Below, piece after piece: positions 16,261 through 22,992 of a stretch of 64,000 bases of DNA (position 1 is the first letter of the stretch; each line of letters starts with the position of its first letter). The stretch is taken from NCBI RefSeq assembly GCF_900996245.1, contig NZ_CAAJGK010000011.1, forward strand, positions 1 to 64,000. Reading direction: 5' to 3'. Position numbers and translations under genes: made by a program. The notes under the pieces are model-generated. The model made no database searches. It was not told where the DNA came from and saw only the letters and a program-made list of their open reading frames with translations. This DNA is from Paraburkholderia sp. BCC1886 (GTDB lineage: Bacteria; Pseudomonadota; Gammaproteobacteria; Burkholderiales; Burkholderiaceae).

Positions 16261-17250
16261 TTACGCCTGCACGTCGCCGTTCAGGATCTGCGCGTTGCGC
16301 TCCGCTGCATCCTGCAACTGCTGGTGCTGCGAGGCGGCGGTTTCCTGCAATGCCGAGATCTGGCGCGCCTGTTCAACGACCTGCGCACGGTGCTGTTCGA
16401 GGTAGGCGGCCTTTTCTTCGTCCGTCATCGCCTGAATACGTGCGATTTCCTCGAGCGACGCCTGCGCCTTCAAGAGATTTTCGTGGGCTTTCGCCAGCGC
16501 TTCGCCGTGAAAACGCGCGACGATACGGGACCACGGTTCGAAGAATTTCTCATCGGCTGCGATCGCCGCAAAGGTCATCAGCGGACCATCCAGATGACCC
16601 TTCTCGCGCTTGGTAACACGGATGCCCGGCGGAACGTGAACGATCGAGACGACCGCCAAATGGACCCGACCCACTTCATCACCCGTGTCGTAGATGAATC
16701 CTAGTTCGTGACGATTGCCGTTGAGCACCACATGCGCGTCGACTTCATTGCCATCGCGGTCGAGGAAGCGGACTTCTTCATTGGTTTCGCGCTCGACGTT
16801 GTTTTCGATTGTCTGGCGAAGATCGATATCGTTCTGCTCGCTCCAGGCGATATCTTCCAGCTCAGGATGTCCGCCCCAGCCGAGACTTTGCTTCCCGTCG
16901 AGCCGCTCCTCGCCCTCACCCTTCACGCGAAAGTAGGTCGGCACCTCAATCGAACCGTCATCTCGCAGATGTGCGAAAACGGTGTAGGGCAGGATCTGCA
17001 GGTGGGCCGGATTCTTCTCCAGCCCCTGGCGTTGACGCACGAGCAGATGGCGGTTGACAATCGCACTGTTCGGACGCTGGTCCCCGGTGTCGTACAGATG
17101 CTCCTTGCCGCCATCGAGCAACGTCCAGAGCGGGAAGGGCACCAGCTCGGATTCCTTCTCGACGATCTTGGCCGCGTAGGCTGTGTCGATGGCCAGGATG
17201 AATTCCGGATACTTGATGTGCGGGCTGGTCGGTTGTTGTGAGGTACTCAT
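16261..17250 (-). CDS. Nudix-family phosphoesterase (COG4112-like) with coiled-coil tail
   Basis: This is a protein of 329 residues. SLGWGGHPELED (122-133) and RETNEE (154-159) form a Nudix box with an insertion, and GRVHLAVVSIVHV follows. This matches the predicted phosphoesterase branch COG4112. Nudix enzymes hydrolyse nucleoside diphosphates linked to another group, which can include ADP-ribose; the substrate here is not known. Residues about 240-325 form a long coiled coil (AKAHENLLKAQASLEEIARI). Start 17250 (MSTSQQPTSP) is preferred to 17304. It may clean up products of the NADAR or macrodomain enzymes, but that is inference. Confidence 0.65.
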   Translation of the reverse strand: MSTSQQPTSPHIKYPEFILAIDTAYAAKIVEKESELVPFPLWTLLDGGKEHLYDTGDQRPNSAIVNRHLLVRQRQGLEKNPAHLQILPYTVFAHLRDDGSIEVPTYFRVKGEGEERLDGKQSLGWGGHPELEDIAWSEQNDIDLRQTIENNVERETNEEVRFLDRDGNEVDAHVVLNGNRHELGFIYDTGDEVGRVHLAVVSIVHVPPGIRVTKREKGHLDGPLMTFAAIAADEKFFEPWSRIVARFHGEALAKAHENLLKAQASLEEIARIQAMTDEEKAAYLEQHRAQVVEQARQISALQETAASQHQQLQDAAERNAQILNGDVQA

Positions 17251-17307
17251 TGTCTTTACCTTGTTGGAAGTTTGTTGGGACATGTCGCCGGAGCGACACG
17301 TCATTCG

Positions 17308-17514
17308 TTACTGCTGGTCAGTGGGTGGACGCGCATCGAATCCCGAGAGCGCACTCTGGTCAACGAAGCTGGCCAAGCGTGAGGACGGTTCCGGCTTATG
17401 ACGGCGACGATCGAAGAACACCTTGACCGCCACGCCACCCAGACCGAGGACCATCACAATGGCTGCGATCACGAGTCCGATGTAACCCTGGAAGTAATCG
17501 AACATCGCTGTCAT
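17308..17514 (-). CDS. Small membrane protein with C-terminal VD-GF motif
   Basis: This protein has 68 residues. One membrane helix (YIGLVIAAIVMVLGLGGVAV) is followed by a basic turn (FFDRRRHK). The C-terminal tail is LASFVDQSALSGFDARPP. The tail motif LAxxVDxxxLxGF also ends the next gene and occurs in the structural protein at 20903. ATG 17514 overlaps the upstream stop as ATGA. Confidence 0.65.
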   Translation of the reverse strand: MTAMFDYFQGYIGLVIAAIVMVLGLGGVAVKVFFDRRRHKPEPSSRLASFVDQSALSGFDARPPTDQQ

Positions 17515-17849
17515 GCAGGCCCCACGGGCGTGAAGCCGTCGAGCGACGTGTTGTCCACGTAGTTCGCAAGCGTGCGTTCACGGATGACCTCGGCCTCGAT
17601 GGCGAGCTGGGCTTCCAGTTCGAGGATGTGTGCAACGAGGAGGTCGATCGTGACTTCGTTGTAGAGGTTCTGCTCGTCGCGCCGCTCATTGCGCCAGCTC
17701 AGCATGTGTGTGCCAGGGCCCGGGCGCGTGCCTTGGGGCAATTGACGCGTGCCCGTACGACGCAGGAATGCCGTCGGCTCAATACCAAACTGCTGGAGCA
17801 ACTCTTTACGCTTGAGCTGGTCGAGAATCTTCTTGCTCGTGTCGGTCAT
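17511..17849 (-). CDS. Small helical protein with C-terminal VD-GF motif
   Basis: The protein has 112 residues from ATG 17849 with AAGGAACTCCCC ahead. The N-terminus is basic (KKILDQLKRKELLQQFG) and the second half is a long helix (IDLLVAHILELEAQLAIEAE). It ends LANYVDNTSLDGFTPVGPA, sharing LAxxVDxxxLxGF with its neighbour. No family was recognised. It is first in its operon, after the ATATCAC box at 17963. Confidence 0.65.
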   Translation of the reverse strand: MTDTSKKILDQLKRKELLQQFGIEPTAFLRRTGTRQLPQGTRPGPGTHMLSWRNERRDEQNLYNEVTIDLLVAHILELEAQLAIEAEVIRERTLANYVDNTSLDGFTPVGPA

Positions 17850-17962
17850 GGGGAGTTCCTTCGATGCGAAAGGGGTAGAGGGAATGCAAGGTCACGTGGT
17901 CCTGCACAAAATTCGCCGTCTTTCACGCTAAAACAAACGGGAAACAAAAGCCCTTCGTAGGA

Positions 17963-17976
17963 GTGATATAGGTCCA
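17963..17976 (-). promoter_or_regulatory. TGGACCTATATCAC motif
   Basis: The 14-base minus-strand word TGGACCTATATCAC recurs with one change (TGGACCTATATGAC) at 20232-20245. Both lie upstream of minus-strand operons, this one 114 bases ahead of the gene at 17849. It is a candidate phage promoter. The 231-base gap 17850-18080 holds this site and the terminator at 18013. Confidence 0.4.
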
Positions 17977-18012
17977 AACCTGCTTTCAATCTTTGACGAC
18001 TCACGCAGAACC

Positions 18013-18050
18013 AAAAAAAAAAGAGAAGGCCCGAATCGGGTGGCTTCTCT
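18013..18050 (-). terminator. Rho-independent terminator with T tract
   Basis: The stem AGAGAAG/CTTCTCT (18022-18028 with 18044-18050), plus an inner CCGAATCGG stem, is followed on the minus strand by ten T residues. It ends transcription of the gene finishing at 18081. Confidence 0.8.
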
Positions 18051-18080
18051 TCTTGGTCCCGCTACCCGAAGGCGCAGGAG

Positions 18081-18374
18081 TCAGTGCACGGCCCCGGCGG
18101 TTTCGTAGACGTTCACTTGTTTGCCGAGGCGCACCTCAATTGCTTCGGGCAGGAAGCCCAGGCACTTGAACTGCTCGTACATATCCGAGATCACATTCAG
18201 TGTCGGACGCTTCAGGATGTTCGGACGGTCCACCGTGAAGTGGACAATCTCAACCGCCCCGCCGGGGCGCTTCACCGTAATCGACCCGTGGCTCTTTTTC
18301 GGGTCCATGTCCGGGCAGATACCCACGTGCACGTCGCGATTGATAAAGCCGCCAGAAGAAAGCATGTCAAGCAT
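18081..18374 (-). CDS. Hypothetical small protein
   Basis: This is a protein of 97 residues (MLDMLSSGGFINRDVHVGIC). It is mixed alpha/beta, with ITVKRPGGAVEIVHFTVD and FLPEAIEVRLGKQVNVYE. No family was recognised. A GGGA lies eight bases before the ATG. An 8-bp hairpin separates it from the upstream gene. Confidence 0.65.
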   Translation of the reverse strand: MLDMLSSGGFINRDVHVGICPDMDPKKSHGSITVKRPGGAVEIVHFTVDRPNILKRPTLNVISDMYEQFKCLGFLPEAIEVRLGKQVNVYETAGAVH

Positions 18375-18412
18375 TTTGAATTCCCGATGTATGTTTAGTT
18401 ATGCTGATATTG

Positions 18413-18436
18413 CCGGATGCGAGGGGAGGCATCCGG
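18413..18436 (-). terminator. Intergenic 8-bp hairpin
   Basis: The perfect stem CCGGATGC/GCATCCGG (18413-18420 with 18429-18436) lies between the stop at 18465 and the start at 18374. It has neither a T tract nor TATG next to the stem in the minus direction, so it may be a processing site or weak terminator. Confidence 0.4.
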
Positions 18437-18464
18437 TGGAGGTACTACGGGTACTGCGAGTGAT

Positions 18465-19304
18465 TCAGTGCGTCGCCGATTGCTGACGGTTCGGATCCAG
18501 ACGCGGGAAGCGCAAGGAAACCGTGCCGACTCCCGCCGGTGCGTCGACGAACTTCACGGCGTCTTCGAGGACTGCGGTGACCTGACCCATAATCACCTTG
18601 TGCTCACGACCGACTGCACGGCCGTTGGTCACAACCTGTTCGATCTGGCTGGCCACTTCGTCCTGCTTCTCGACCGGCAGTTCGCCCAGGCGATCTTCGT
18701 AGTTCGCACGCAACGAGGTGATCTGCGCGTTCGCTGCCGAGTAACGCACGTCGTCGGGCGTTGCACCAGCGGCGGCTGCCGACGCACTATCTATCAGGTC
18801 ACGACGCAGGTAGGCTGGGACGTCGTAGTTTGATGCCACCATCGACGTAGCCAGTGCGGCGTCCGTCATGTCGCGGCCTGCCACGGCCTGCTCGTTCAAC
18901 ACTGCATGGCGCTCGGGATGCATACCGAGGTCAGCGATCGCACGATCTTGTCCCTGCATTGCCGCGAACGCACTGGTGCGTGCCGGCGACGCATTGGCGA
19001 CATCAGCCGACGCCATGGGCTTGATCGCGCCGTAGGAATCGAGTCGATGCGGGATGTAGCCCTGTGCCTTGGCCGCTTCCCAGAGATCGACGATCAGACG
19101 CTGGTCGAGGACCGGTGCCTTCGAATAGTTCGGGAAGGCAAACGCCACCGGCGCTTCCTTGATACCCAGCTGGCGATTGGTGACAACCAGGTAGCCATGC
19201 ACCGTGTGTAGGAAGGCTTCCTTGTGGAAACGCACATCGATTTCGTTCAGGGAGGTACGCTTGACTTCTTCGGCTTGGCCAAAGATACGTTCGATGATGC
19301 CCAT
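18465..19304 (-). CDS. Hypothetical phage protein
   Basis: The protein has 279 residues and starts at ATG 19304 with GAAGGAATACAAAC ahead. The N-terminal 100 residues look globular (RFHKEAFLHTVHGYLVVTNR, then LIVDLWEAAKAQGYIPH). The middle is Ala-rich and helical and the end is a short beta segment (GVGTVSLRFPRLDP). No family was recognised. It may be a virion or scaffold-like protein from composition alone. Confidence 0.6.
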   Translation of the reverse strand: MGIIERIFGQAEEVKRTSLNEIDVRFHKEAFLHTVHGYLVVTNRQLGIKEAPVAFAFPNYSKAPVLDQRLIVDLWEAAKAQGYIPHRLDSYGAIKPMASADVANASPARTSAFAAMQGQDRAIADLGMHPERHAVLNEQAVAGRDMTDAALATSMVASNYDVPAYLRRDLIDSASAAAAGATPDDVRYSAANAQITSLRANYEDRLGELPVEKQDEVASQIEQVVTNGRAVGREHKVIMGQVTAVLEDAVKFVDAPAGVGTVSLRFPRLDPNRQQSATH

Positions 19305-19325
19305 GTTTGTATTCCTTCTTTGTGT

Positions 19326-19691
19326 TCAGTTGTAAGAGAGAGGCGCCTGTTCAGGCGCTTCGTCGCAGTGCCATCCGGCGGGTTGATGCAGTACGAGGGC
19401 ACGCAAGCGATAGCCACAGTCCGCCACTTCTTTGGCTATCACTCGCATCACTTCCTCGTTGGGGCTATCGAGGTACTCGGGACGATTCGCCCGGAACTCG
19501 ATTTCCAGCTCTCGCTCCTCCGAGGGCGAGTAGACCGTAAGCGTGCCGTGCGACACGTAACGTGAGTCACGCTCCAGTAACTCGATGTTCAAAGGCGCTG
19601 TTTTCAGATCAGCGATGCGTTTTCTACTAGCGCGCAATACGCGCAACAGCCGGGCGGACATGGTGGGGTTTTGGAAGACGGGGTGGATCAA
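19326..19691 (-). CDS. Hypothetical phage protein
   Basis: This is a protein of 121 residues if it starts at TTG 19691, which overlaps the upstream stop as TTGA. The first ATG is at 19661 and gives 111 residues (MSARLLRVLRASRKRIAD). Neither start has a clear ribosome site, so coupling favours TTG. The protein has a basic helix then strands (YVSHGTLTVYSPSEERELEI). No family was recognised. Confidence 0.5.
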   Translation of the reverse strand: MIHPVFQNPTMSARLLRVLRASRKRIADLKTAPLNIELLERDSRYVSHGTLTVYSPSEERELEIEFRANRPEYLDSPNEEVMRVIAKEVADCGYRLRALVLHQPAGWHCDEAPEQAPLSYN

Positions 19692-19801
19692 GCAGCAGCA
19701 TTCGCTGCAGCACGAGCGGCATCTTGGGCGGCTTCACGCACGTGTTGCGAGACAGCCAGACCGACGACGATGCCAAGCGAGAAGATCAGGAGCGATTTCA
19801 T
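19688..19801 (-). CDS. 37-residue single-helix membrane peptide
   Basis: The sequence starts MKSLLIFSLGIVVGLAVSQH and continues with an amphipathic Ala-rich helix ending ANAAA. It has one membrane segment (residues 4-17) and AGGAACC about 11 bases ahead of the ATG. It fits exactly between the hairpin-TATG element at 19839 and the next gene, sharing TTGA with it. No homologue was recognised. Candidate roles are lysis, exclusion or virion membrane contact. Confidence 0.55.
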   Translation of the reverse strand: MKSLLIFSLGIVVGLAVSQHVREAAQDAARAAANAAA

Positions 19802-19838
19802 CTCATAGGTTCCTGTAGATGGGTAAAAAAAGGATCGG

Positions 19839-19873
19839 CATATGGGCGCACTCGGGAGTCACCCTGAGTGCGC
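19839..19873 (-). terminator. 11-bp hairpin followed by CATATGCCG
   Basis: The stem GCGCACTCGGG/CCCTGAGTGCGC (19846-19856 with 19863-19873, one wobble) lies after the stop at 19881. It is followed in the minus direction by CCATATGCCGATCC. Confidence 0.65.
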
Positions 19874-19880
19874 GCGAGCC

Positions 19881-20165
19881 TTAGGCCGTCGGTGCCACTG
19901 CTTCAGCAGCGTTCTTCAGATCCTTCTCCATCTTTTCCAGCCCCGCTTCCACTTTGCTCTTCAGCTTGCGGTCTTGCAGGTACTCGTAGCCCTTCACCCC
20001 GCCGTAGATCACGCCGGCAGTCAGTGCGGCAGCGCCGAGACCGATCGCACCGGCCTTCAGGTTGTCTTCGCTGATCAGCGGCTTCTTCGTCGCGTCCTGG
20101 ATGACGTCGTTGATTTCAGCGTCTTGAGCGGCGTCGAGGGCAAACTTCATCAGATTCTTGAACAT
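19881..20165 (-). CDS. Small protein with one membrane segment
   Basis: The protein has 94 residues. A charged N-terminus (MFKNLMKFALDAAQDAEIND) is followed by a Gly/Ala membrane segment (AGAIGLGAAALTAGVIYGGV) and a coiled-coil tail (KSKVEAGLEKMEKDLKNAAE). ATG 20165 has AATAGGAGCTGTAACC ahead, the same leader as the inner-body-like gene at 32928. The layout resembles small virion or holin-like proteins, but function is unknown. Confidence 0.65.
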   Translation of the reverse strand: MFKNLMKFALDAAQDAEINDVIQDATKKPLISEDNLKAGAIGLGAAALTAGVIYGGVKGYEYLQDRKLKSKVEAGLEKMEKDLKNAAEAVAPTA

Positions 20166-20231
20166 GGTTACAGCTCCTATTAACGTTTAGAGGTATTGGA
20201 ACCAATCCATTACTGGTCTTGATTCACTGGC

Positions 20232-20245
20232 GTCATATAGGTCCA
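20232..20245 (-). promoter_or_regulatory. TGGACCTATATGAC motif
   Basis: This is the second copy of the 14-base word seen at 17963, 67 bases upstream of the ATG at 20165. It contains ATATGAC, which recurs at 46222 and 55695. It is a candidate promoter for the phage polymerase. Confidence 0.45.
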
Positions 20246-20272
20246 TAATTTTCTAGAATCGCGATTTCACGG

Positions 20273-20304
20273 CATAGGAGCCAGTGCGGAGCTCCGCACT
20301 GGCT
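20273..20304 (-). terminator. Perfect 11-bp hairpin followed by CTATG
   Basis: The stem AGCCAGTGCGG/CCGCACTGGCT (20279-20289 with 20294-20304) has the loop AGCT. It follows the stop at 20309 and is itself followed in the minus direction by CCTATGCCGTG. Confidence 0.7.
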
Positions 20305-20308
20305 TTTA

Positions 20309-20800
20309 TTACGTGGTCCAGGTGAGGTTCACTGAAACGGTGCTTGGAAGATAGACAAGCGAGGGGGTCGAGCTGGTCGAGACGGCGACTGTGGCTTGTG
20401 CGTTGGTAATCGGCGTCTGCACGATCAGCTCGCTTGCAATGAGTCCCAGTTGGCTCGCGATGGCTGTCAGCACCTCGACATCGGTCGCGTTGTTCGGAAC
20501 GCTCACAGCGGCTGGATTCGCGCCGAGGAGGGCGGCAAGGGTCTGACGCTCGTAGATGATGGTCTGGTTCACGCCATCTTCCGTCAGGTCTTCCACGTCC
20601 GGGCGCAGGAACACCACGACACTCGTGTTGCTGTTCTCGCCGTCGACGTTGCGTCCATGAACGGTGCCAGCGGCACCCGGCTCATACACCCAGGGCGTCG
20701 TCACGCCGAGATCATCCTTCGAGACAGGACAACCTAATGCGGGATCGGTGACCAGAGCGAGAATGTTGTCGGTGGCGCTTAATGCGGGATTGATATCCAC
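20309..20800 (-). CDS. Probable virion protein, paralogue family member 1
   Basis: This is a protein of 163 residues from GTG 20800, with GGAG about 11 bases ahead. The start is supported by alignment with the paralogue at 20903: VDINPALSATDNILALV against MQINSQLTALGNVLALI. The shared later block is ASQLGLIASEL against AAAYGLIASEL, and both end in a strand SVNLTWTT or SVSLTWQT. These look like beta-rich virion decoration or tail proteins. It lies between two hairpin-TATG elements, so it is probably a separate transcript. Confidence 0.65.
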   Translation of the reverse strand: MDINPALSATDNILALVTDPALGCPVSKDDLGVTTPWVYEPGAAGTVHGRNVDGENSNTSVVVFLRPDVEDLTEDGVNQTIIYERQTLAALLGANPAAVSVPNNATDVEVLTAIASQLGLIASELIVQTPITNAQATVAVSTSSTPSLVYLPSTVSVNLTWTT

Positions 20801-20824
20801 GTCAGAGTTTCTCCAGATTGACGG

Positions 20825-20860
20825 CATAAAAAAGAGACCCGAGCTGCCCCGGGCCTCTTT
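20825..20860 (-). terminator. Hairpin followed by TTTTTTATGCCGTC
   Basis: The stem AAAGAG/CTCTTT, with an inner CCCG/CGGG stem (20831-20860), follows the stop at 20903. In the minus direction it runs straight into TTTTTTATGCCGTC. The T tract and the TATG box are merged here. Confidence 0.7.
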
Positions 20861-20902
20861 TCGTATCAGACTGACCACGGACCCGAAGGTCCGTGTAACA
20901 GC

Positions 20903-21544
20903 TTAGGAACCGCTCACTTGCGTGCCGTCCGTTGCTGCGCCGTCCGAAGCTTGGCCATCAGCAGCCGGAGCCGTCGACGAACCATCGGAAGCAGCGCCGT
21001 CCGAACCGTCAGCCGCAGGCGCGACTGCCGGCGTCACGACGTCGAAGCCATCCAGCACCGTGCTATCGACCAGCGAAGCCAGCGTCACCGGCGCGGGCGC
21101 CGGCGTTTGCCACGTCAGCGAGACCGAGATCGGGCCAGCCAGGTACAGCGGCGTACCAGCAGCGGCGTCCACCACAGCCACCGAACCACCGGCGACAGCG
21201 TCGGCTTCGTTCGTGAGCGACAGCTCGCTTGCGATCAGACCGTACGCAGCAGCAACAGCGGCCAAGATGTCCGACGCAGCGGCGCCCGTTTCCAGCGTGA
21301 CGGCAAATGCGGACTGACCCGTTGCGTCGCCGAACGACAGCTGGCTGTAGGTGAAGTCGACCGCGTCGTCGTAACCAGCGACCGAAACGTTGGCAACGGC
21401 ATTTTTGCCATTTGCGTCGACGGCTTGTGCCGTGACCGAATTCAGCGTCAGTTGCGACTCGTCCGTTGCCGGGAAGCGCGGGTTCGAAGCCAAGATCAGT
21501 GCCAACACGTTACCGAGTGCGGTCAACTGGGAATTGATTTGCAT
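20903..21544 (-). CDS. Probable virion protein, paralogue family member 2
   Basis: The protein has 213 residues (MQINSQLTALGNVLALILAS), with AGGAAATACC before the ATG. Residues 1-145 match the paralogue at 20309. The C-terminal extension begins LASLVDSTVLDGFDVVTP, which carries the LAxxVDxxxLxGF motif shared with the proteins at 17308 and 17511, and then becomes Ala/Asp/Gly-rich (APAADGSDGAASDGSS). The tail looks disordered. Abundant-protein codon use (strongly C/G-ending) suits a major virion component. Confidence 0.65.
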   Translation of the reverse strand: MQINSQLTALGNVLALILASNPRFPATDESQLTLNSVTAQAVDANGKNAVANVSVAGYDDAVDFTYSQLSFGDATGQSAFAVTLETGAAASDILAAVAAAYGLIASELSLTNEADAVAGGSVAVVDAAAGTPLYLAGPISVSLTWQTPAPAPVTLASLVDSTVLDGFDVVTPAVAPAADGSDGAASDGSSTAPAADGQASDGAATDGTQVSGS

Positions 21545-21637
21545 GGTATTTCCTTGTGAATGCCAAGAGGGGAAAAAGGCGATGAACCATCGACCAGCGA
21601 TGTCTTCTGGCTCATACGATTGACCCGCAGTTAGAAA

Positions 21638-21922
21638 TTACCCAACGAGGCTGCCGACCGAGACCCAGCGATCGATGTCGGGATCGGTACAGGTCCAGAT
21701 GACGCCGTCGATCATGCGGCGCTCGCCTTTCTTCGGCGGGGGTTGGGTTGGCTGGGGTGCAGTACAGACCTTGCAACTGAAGCGATACTTGTGGCCGGTG
21801 AACTGCGCCGTGCACCGAAAGCAGTGGTGCAGGTACATGCCGTTTTCCTGCTGGTGGTCCTCCGGGTAGTCGTGGCCCGGATTACCAAAGGCAGCAGCAA
21901 GGACGTTCTCGAACTTGCCCAT
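21638..21922 (-). CDS. Zinc-ribbon-like small protein
   Basis: This is a protein of 94 residues. HHCFRC and SCKVC, 14 residues apart, form a probable CxxC-CxxC zinc site at residues 32-53. A Pro-rich linker (PQPTQPPPKKGERR) and a short C-terminal domain (GVIWTCTDPDIDRWVSVG) follow. The protein begins MGKFENVLAAAFGNPGHDYP. No specific family was recognised. It lies inside the virion cluster. Confidence 0.6.
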   Translation of the reverse strand: MGKFENVLAAAFGNPGHDYPEDHQQENGMYLHHCFRCTAQFTGHKYRFSCKVCTAPQPTQPPPKKGERRMIDGVIWTCTDPDIDRWVSVGSLVG

Positions 21923-21930
21923 GGTCCTCC

Positions 21931-22392
21931 TCAGTTCGTCACGGTGATGTCAACGGAGCCCGTCCAGAGCAGGGCCCGACCCGCCATCTGCAGCGTCACC
22001 GTGGCCGAGCCGCCTGCCGCAATCGCGGGAAGCGTGACGTTCTCGATGTCATGTCGAGAGAGACACTGCCCCCAGGCTTCGTTGATCTGTGCGAGGAGGC
22101 CGGAGAGTTTGGTCGCTGCCCCTTTGGCGAAGCTCGTCTGACGGCTGCCCGGGACGGAACTGATCGGATTACGGTTGTAGCGCAGGTACATCGATCCACT
22201 ACATGCAGTCGCGCCAGGGCGCGCCGAAGCGAGACAGATGGTGTTCATTCCGCTCGCGTCCGTATCAGGTAAGGTCGCCGGTTGCGTGAACGCGACCTGA
22301 TCCGGCGTGACCCCCTGCCCGTTATCGAAATTGCACTGTGCGAGCAACACACTCGCCGGCGGCTGGGTGTAGTCCAGTGTGGCGGTGCCCAT
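21931..22392 (-). CDS. Probable virion protein, paralogue family member 3
   Basis: The protein has 153 residues from ATG 22392 (MGTATLDYTQPPASVLLAQ). It aligns with the next gene: ALDFTQTGQTILLAQ there, LDYTQPPASVLLAQ here, then MYLRYNRNPISSV against FIYKYNKIDLASV, then SFAKGAATKLSGLLAQINE against SFDKGSAVQLSDLIATINE. Both end in a strand pair like SVDITVTN. A tandem duplication is the simplest explanation. The role is probably virion structural. Confidence 0.65.
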   Translation of the reverse strand: MGTATLDYTQPPASVLLAQCNFDNGQGVTPDQVAFTQPATLPDTDASGMNTICLASARPGATACSGSMYLRYNRNPISSVPGSRQTSFAKGAATKLSGLLAQINEAWGQCLSRHDIENVTLPAIAAGGSATVTLQMAGRALLWTGSVDITVTN

Positions 22393-22400
22393 CACTCACC

Positions 22401-22979
22401 TCAGCTCGCCACAACCGGCCGGGTGAAGACCAGTCCGGTGGACGGCGTGGTCAGGACCGAGGCGATCGTCTTGTAGGTAGTCGTGAGCGTCAGGATGACG
22501 TCGCCCTTGTAGATGAACGACATCGGCGCCGCGGTCAGGATGAAGTTCACCGGGACGCCCGGACCGGTGGGCTGGGGCAGCTTCAAGTCGTTGAAGTCAC
22601 CCGGGGCGGCCTTGATGTTGTTCGCAGGATCTGCAAGCACAGGGGCTGCGAGATTGATGGTGGCCGATTCGTTTATGGTGGCAATCAGGTCGGACAGCTG
22701 CACGGCCGAGCCTTTGTCGAAGCTCGTCGTCGCCCCCTCGAAGACCGACGCCAGGTCGATCTTGTTGTACTTGTAGATGAACGACTCGAAGAAACCTTCG
22801 CCCTGGATCGGATCGATTCGGATCAGCGTGTCGTAGCCGTCCGCGACGGCGTCCGGGTTGGGTATCGGGTACGTGAAGACGCAGTTCGCGGCGCTCAATC
22901 CGCAGTCGGGATTGTCGTTCAGAATCTGCGCGAGCAGGATCGTCTGGCCCGTCTGTGTGAAGTCCAGTGCGGTGGTCAT
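22401..22979 (-). CDS. Probable virion protein, paralogue family member 4
   Basis: This is a protein of 192 residues (MTTALDFTQTGQTILLAQIL), the longer sister of the gene at 21931 with insertions around CGLSAANCVFTYPIPNP and AAPGDFNDLKLPQPTGPG. It ends with GDVILTLTTTYK, the same terminal strand as in the other three family members. It lies nine bases upstream of its paralogue in the same operon. Confidence 0.65.
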   Translation of the reverse strand: MTTALDFTQTGQTILLAQILNDNPDCGLSAANCVFTYPIPNPDAVADGYDTLIRIDPIQGEGFFESFIYKYNKIDLASVFEGATTSFDKGSAVQLSDLIATINESATINLAAPVLADPANNIKAAPGDFNDLKLPQPTGPGVPVNFILTAAPMSFIYKGDVILTLTTTYKTIASVLTTPSTGLVFTRPVVAS

Positions 22980-22992
22980 GGTGTTGCTCCAG

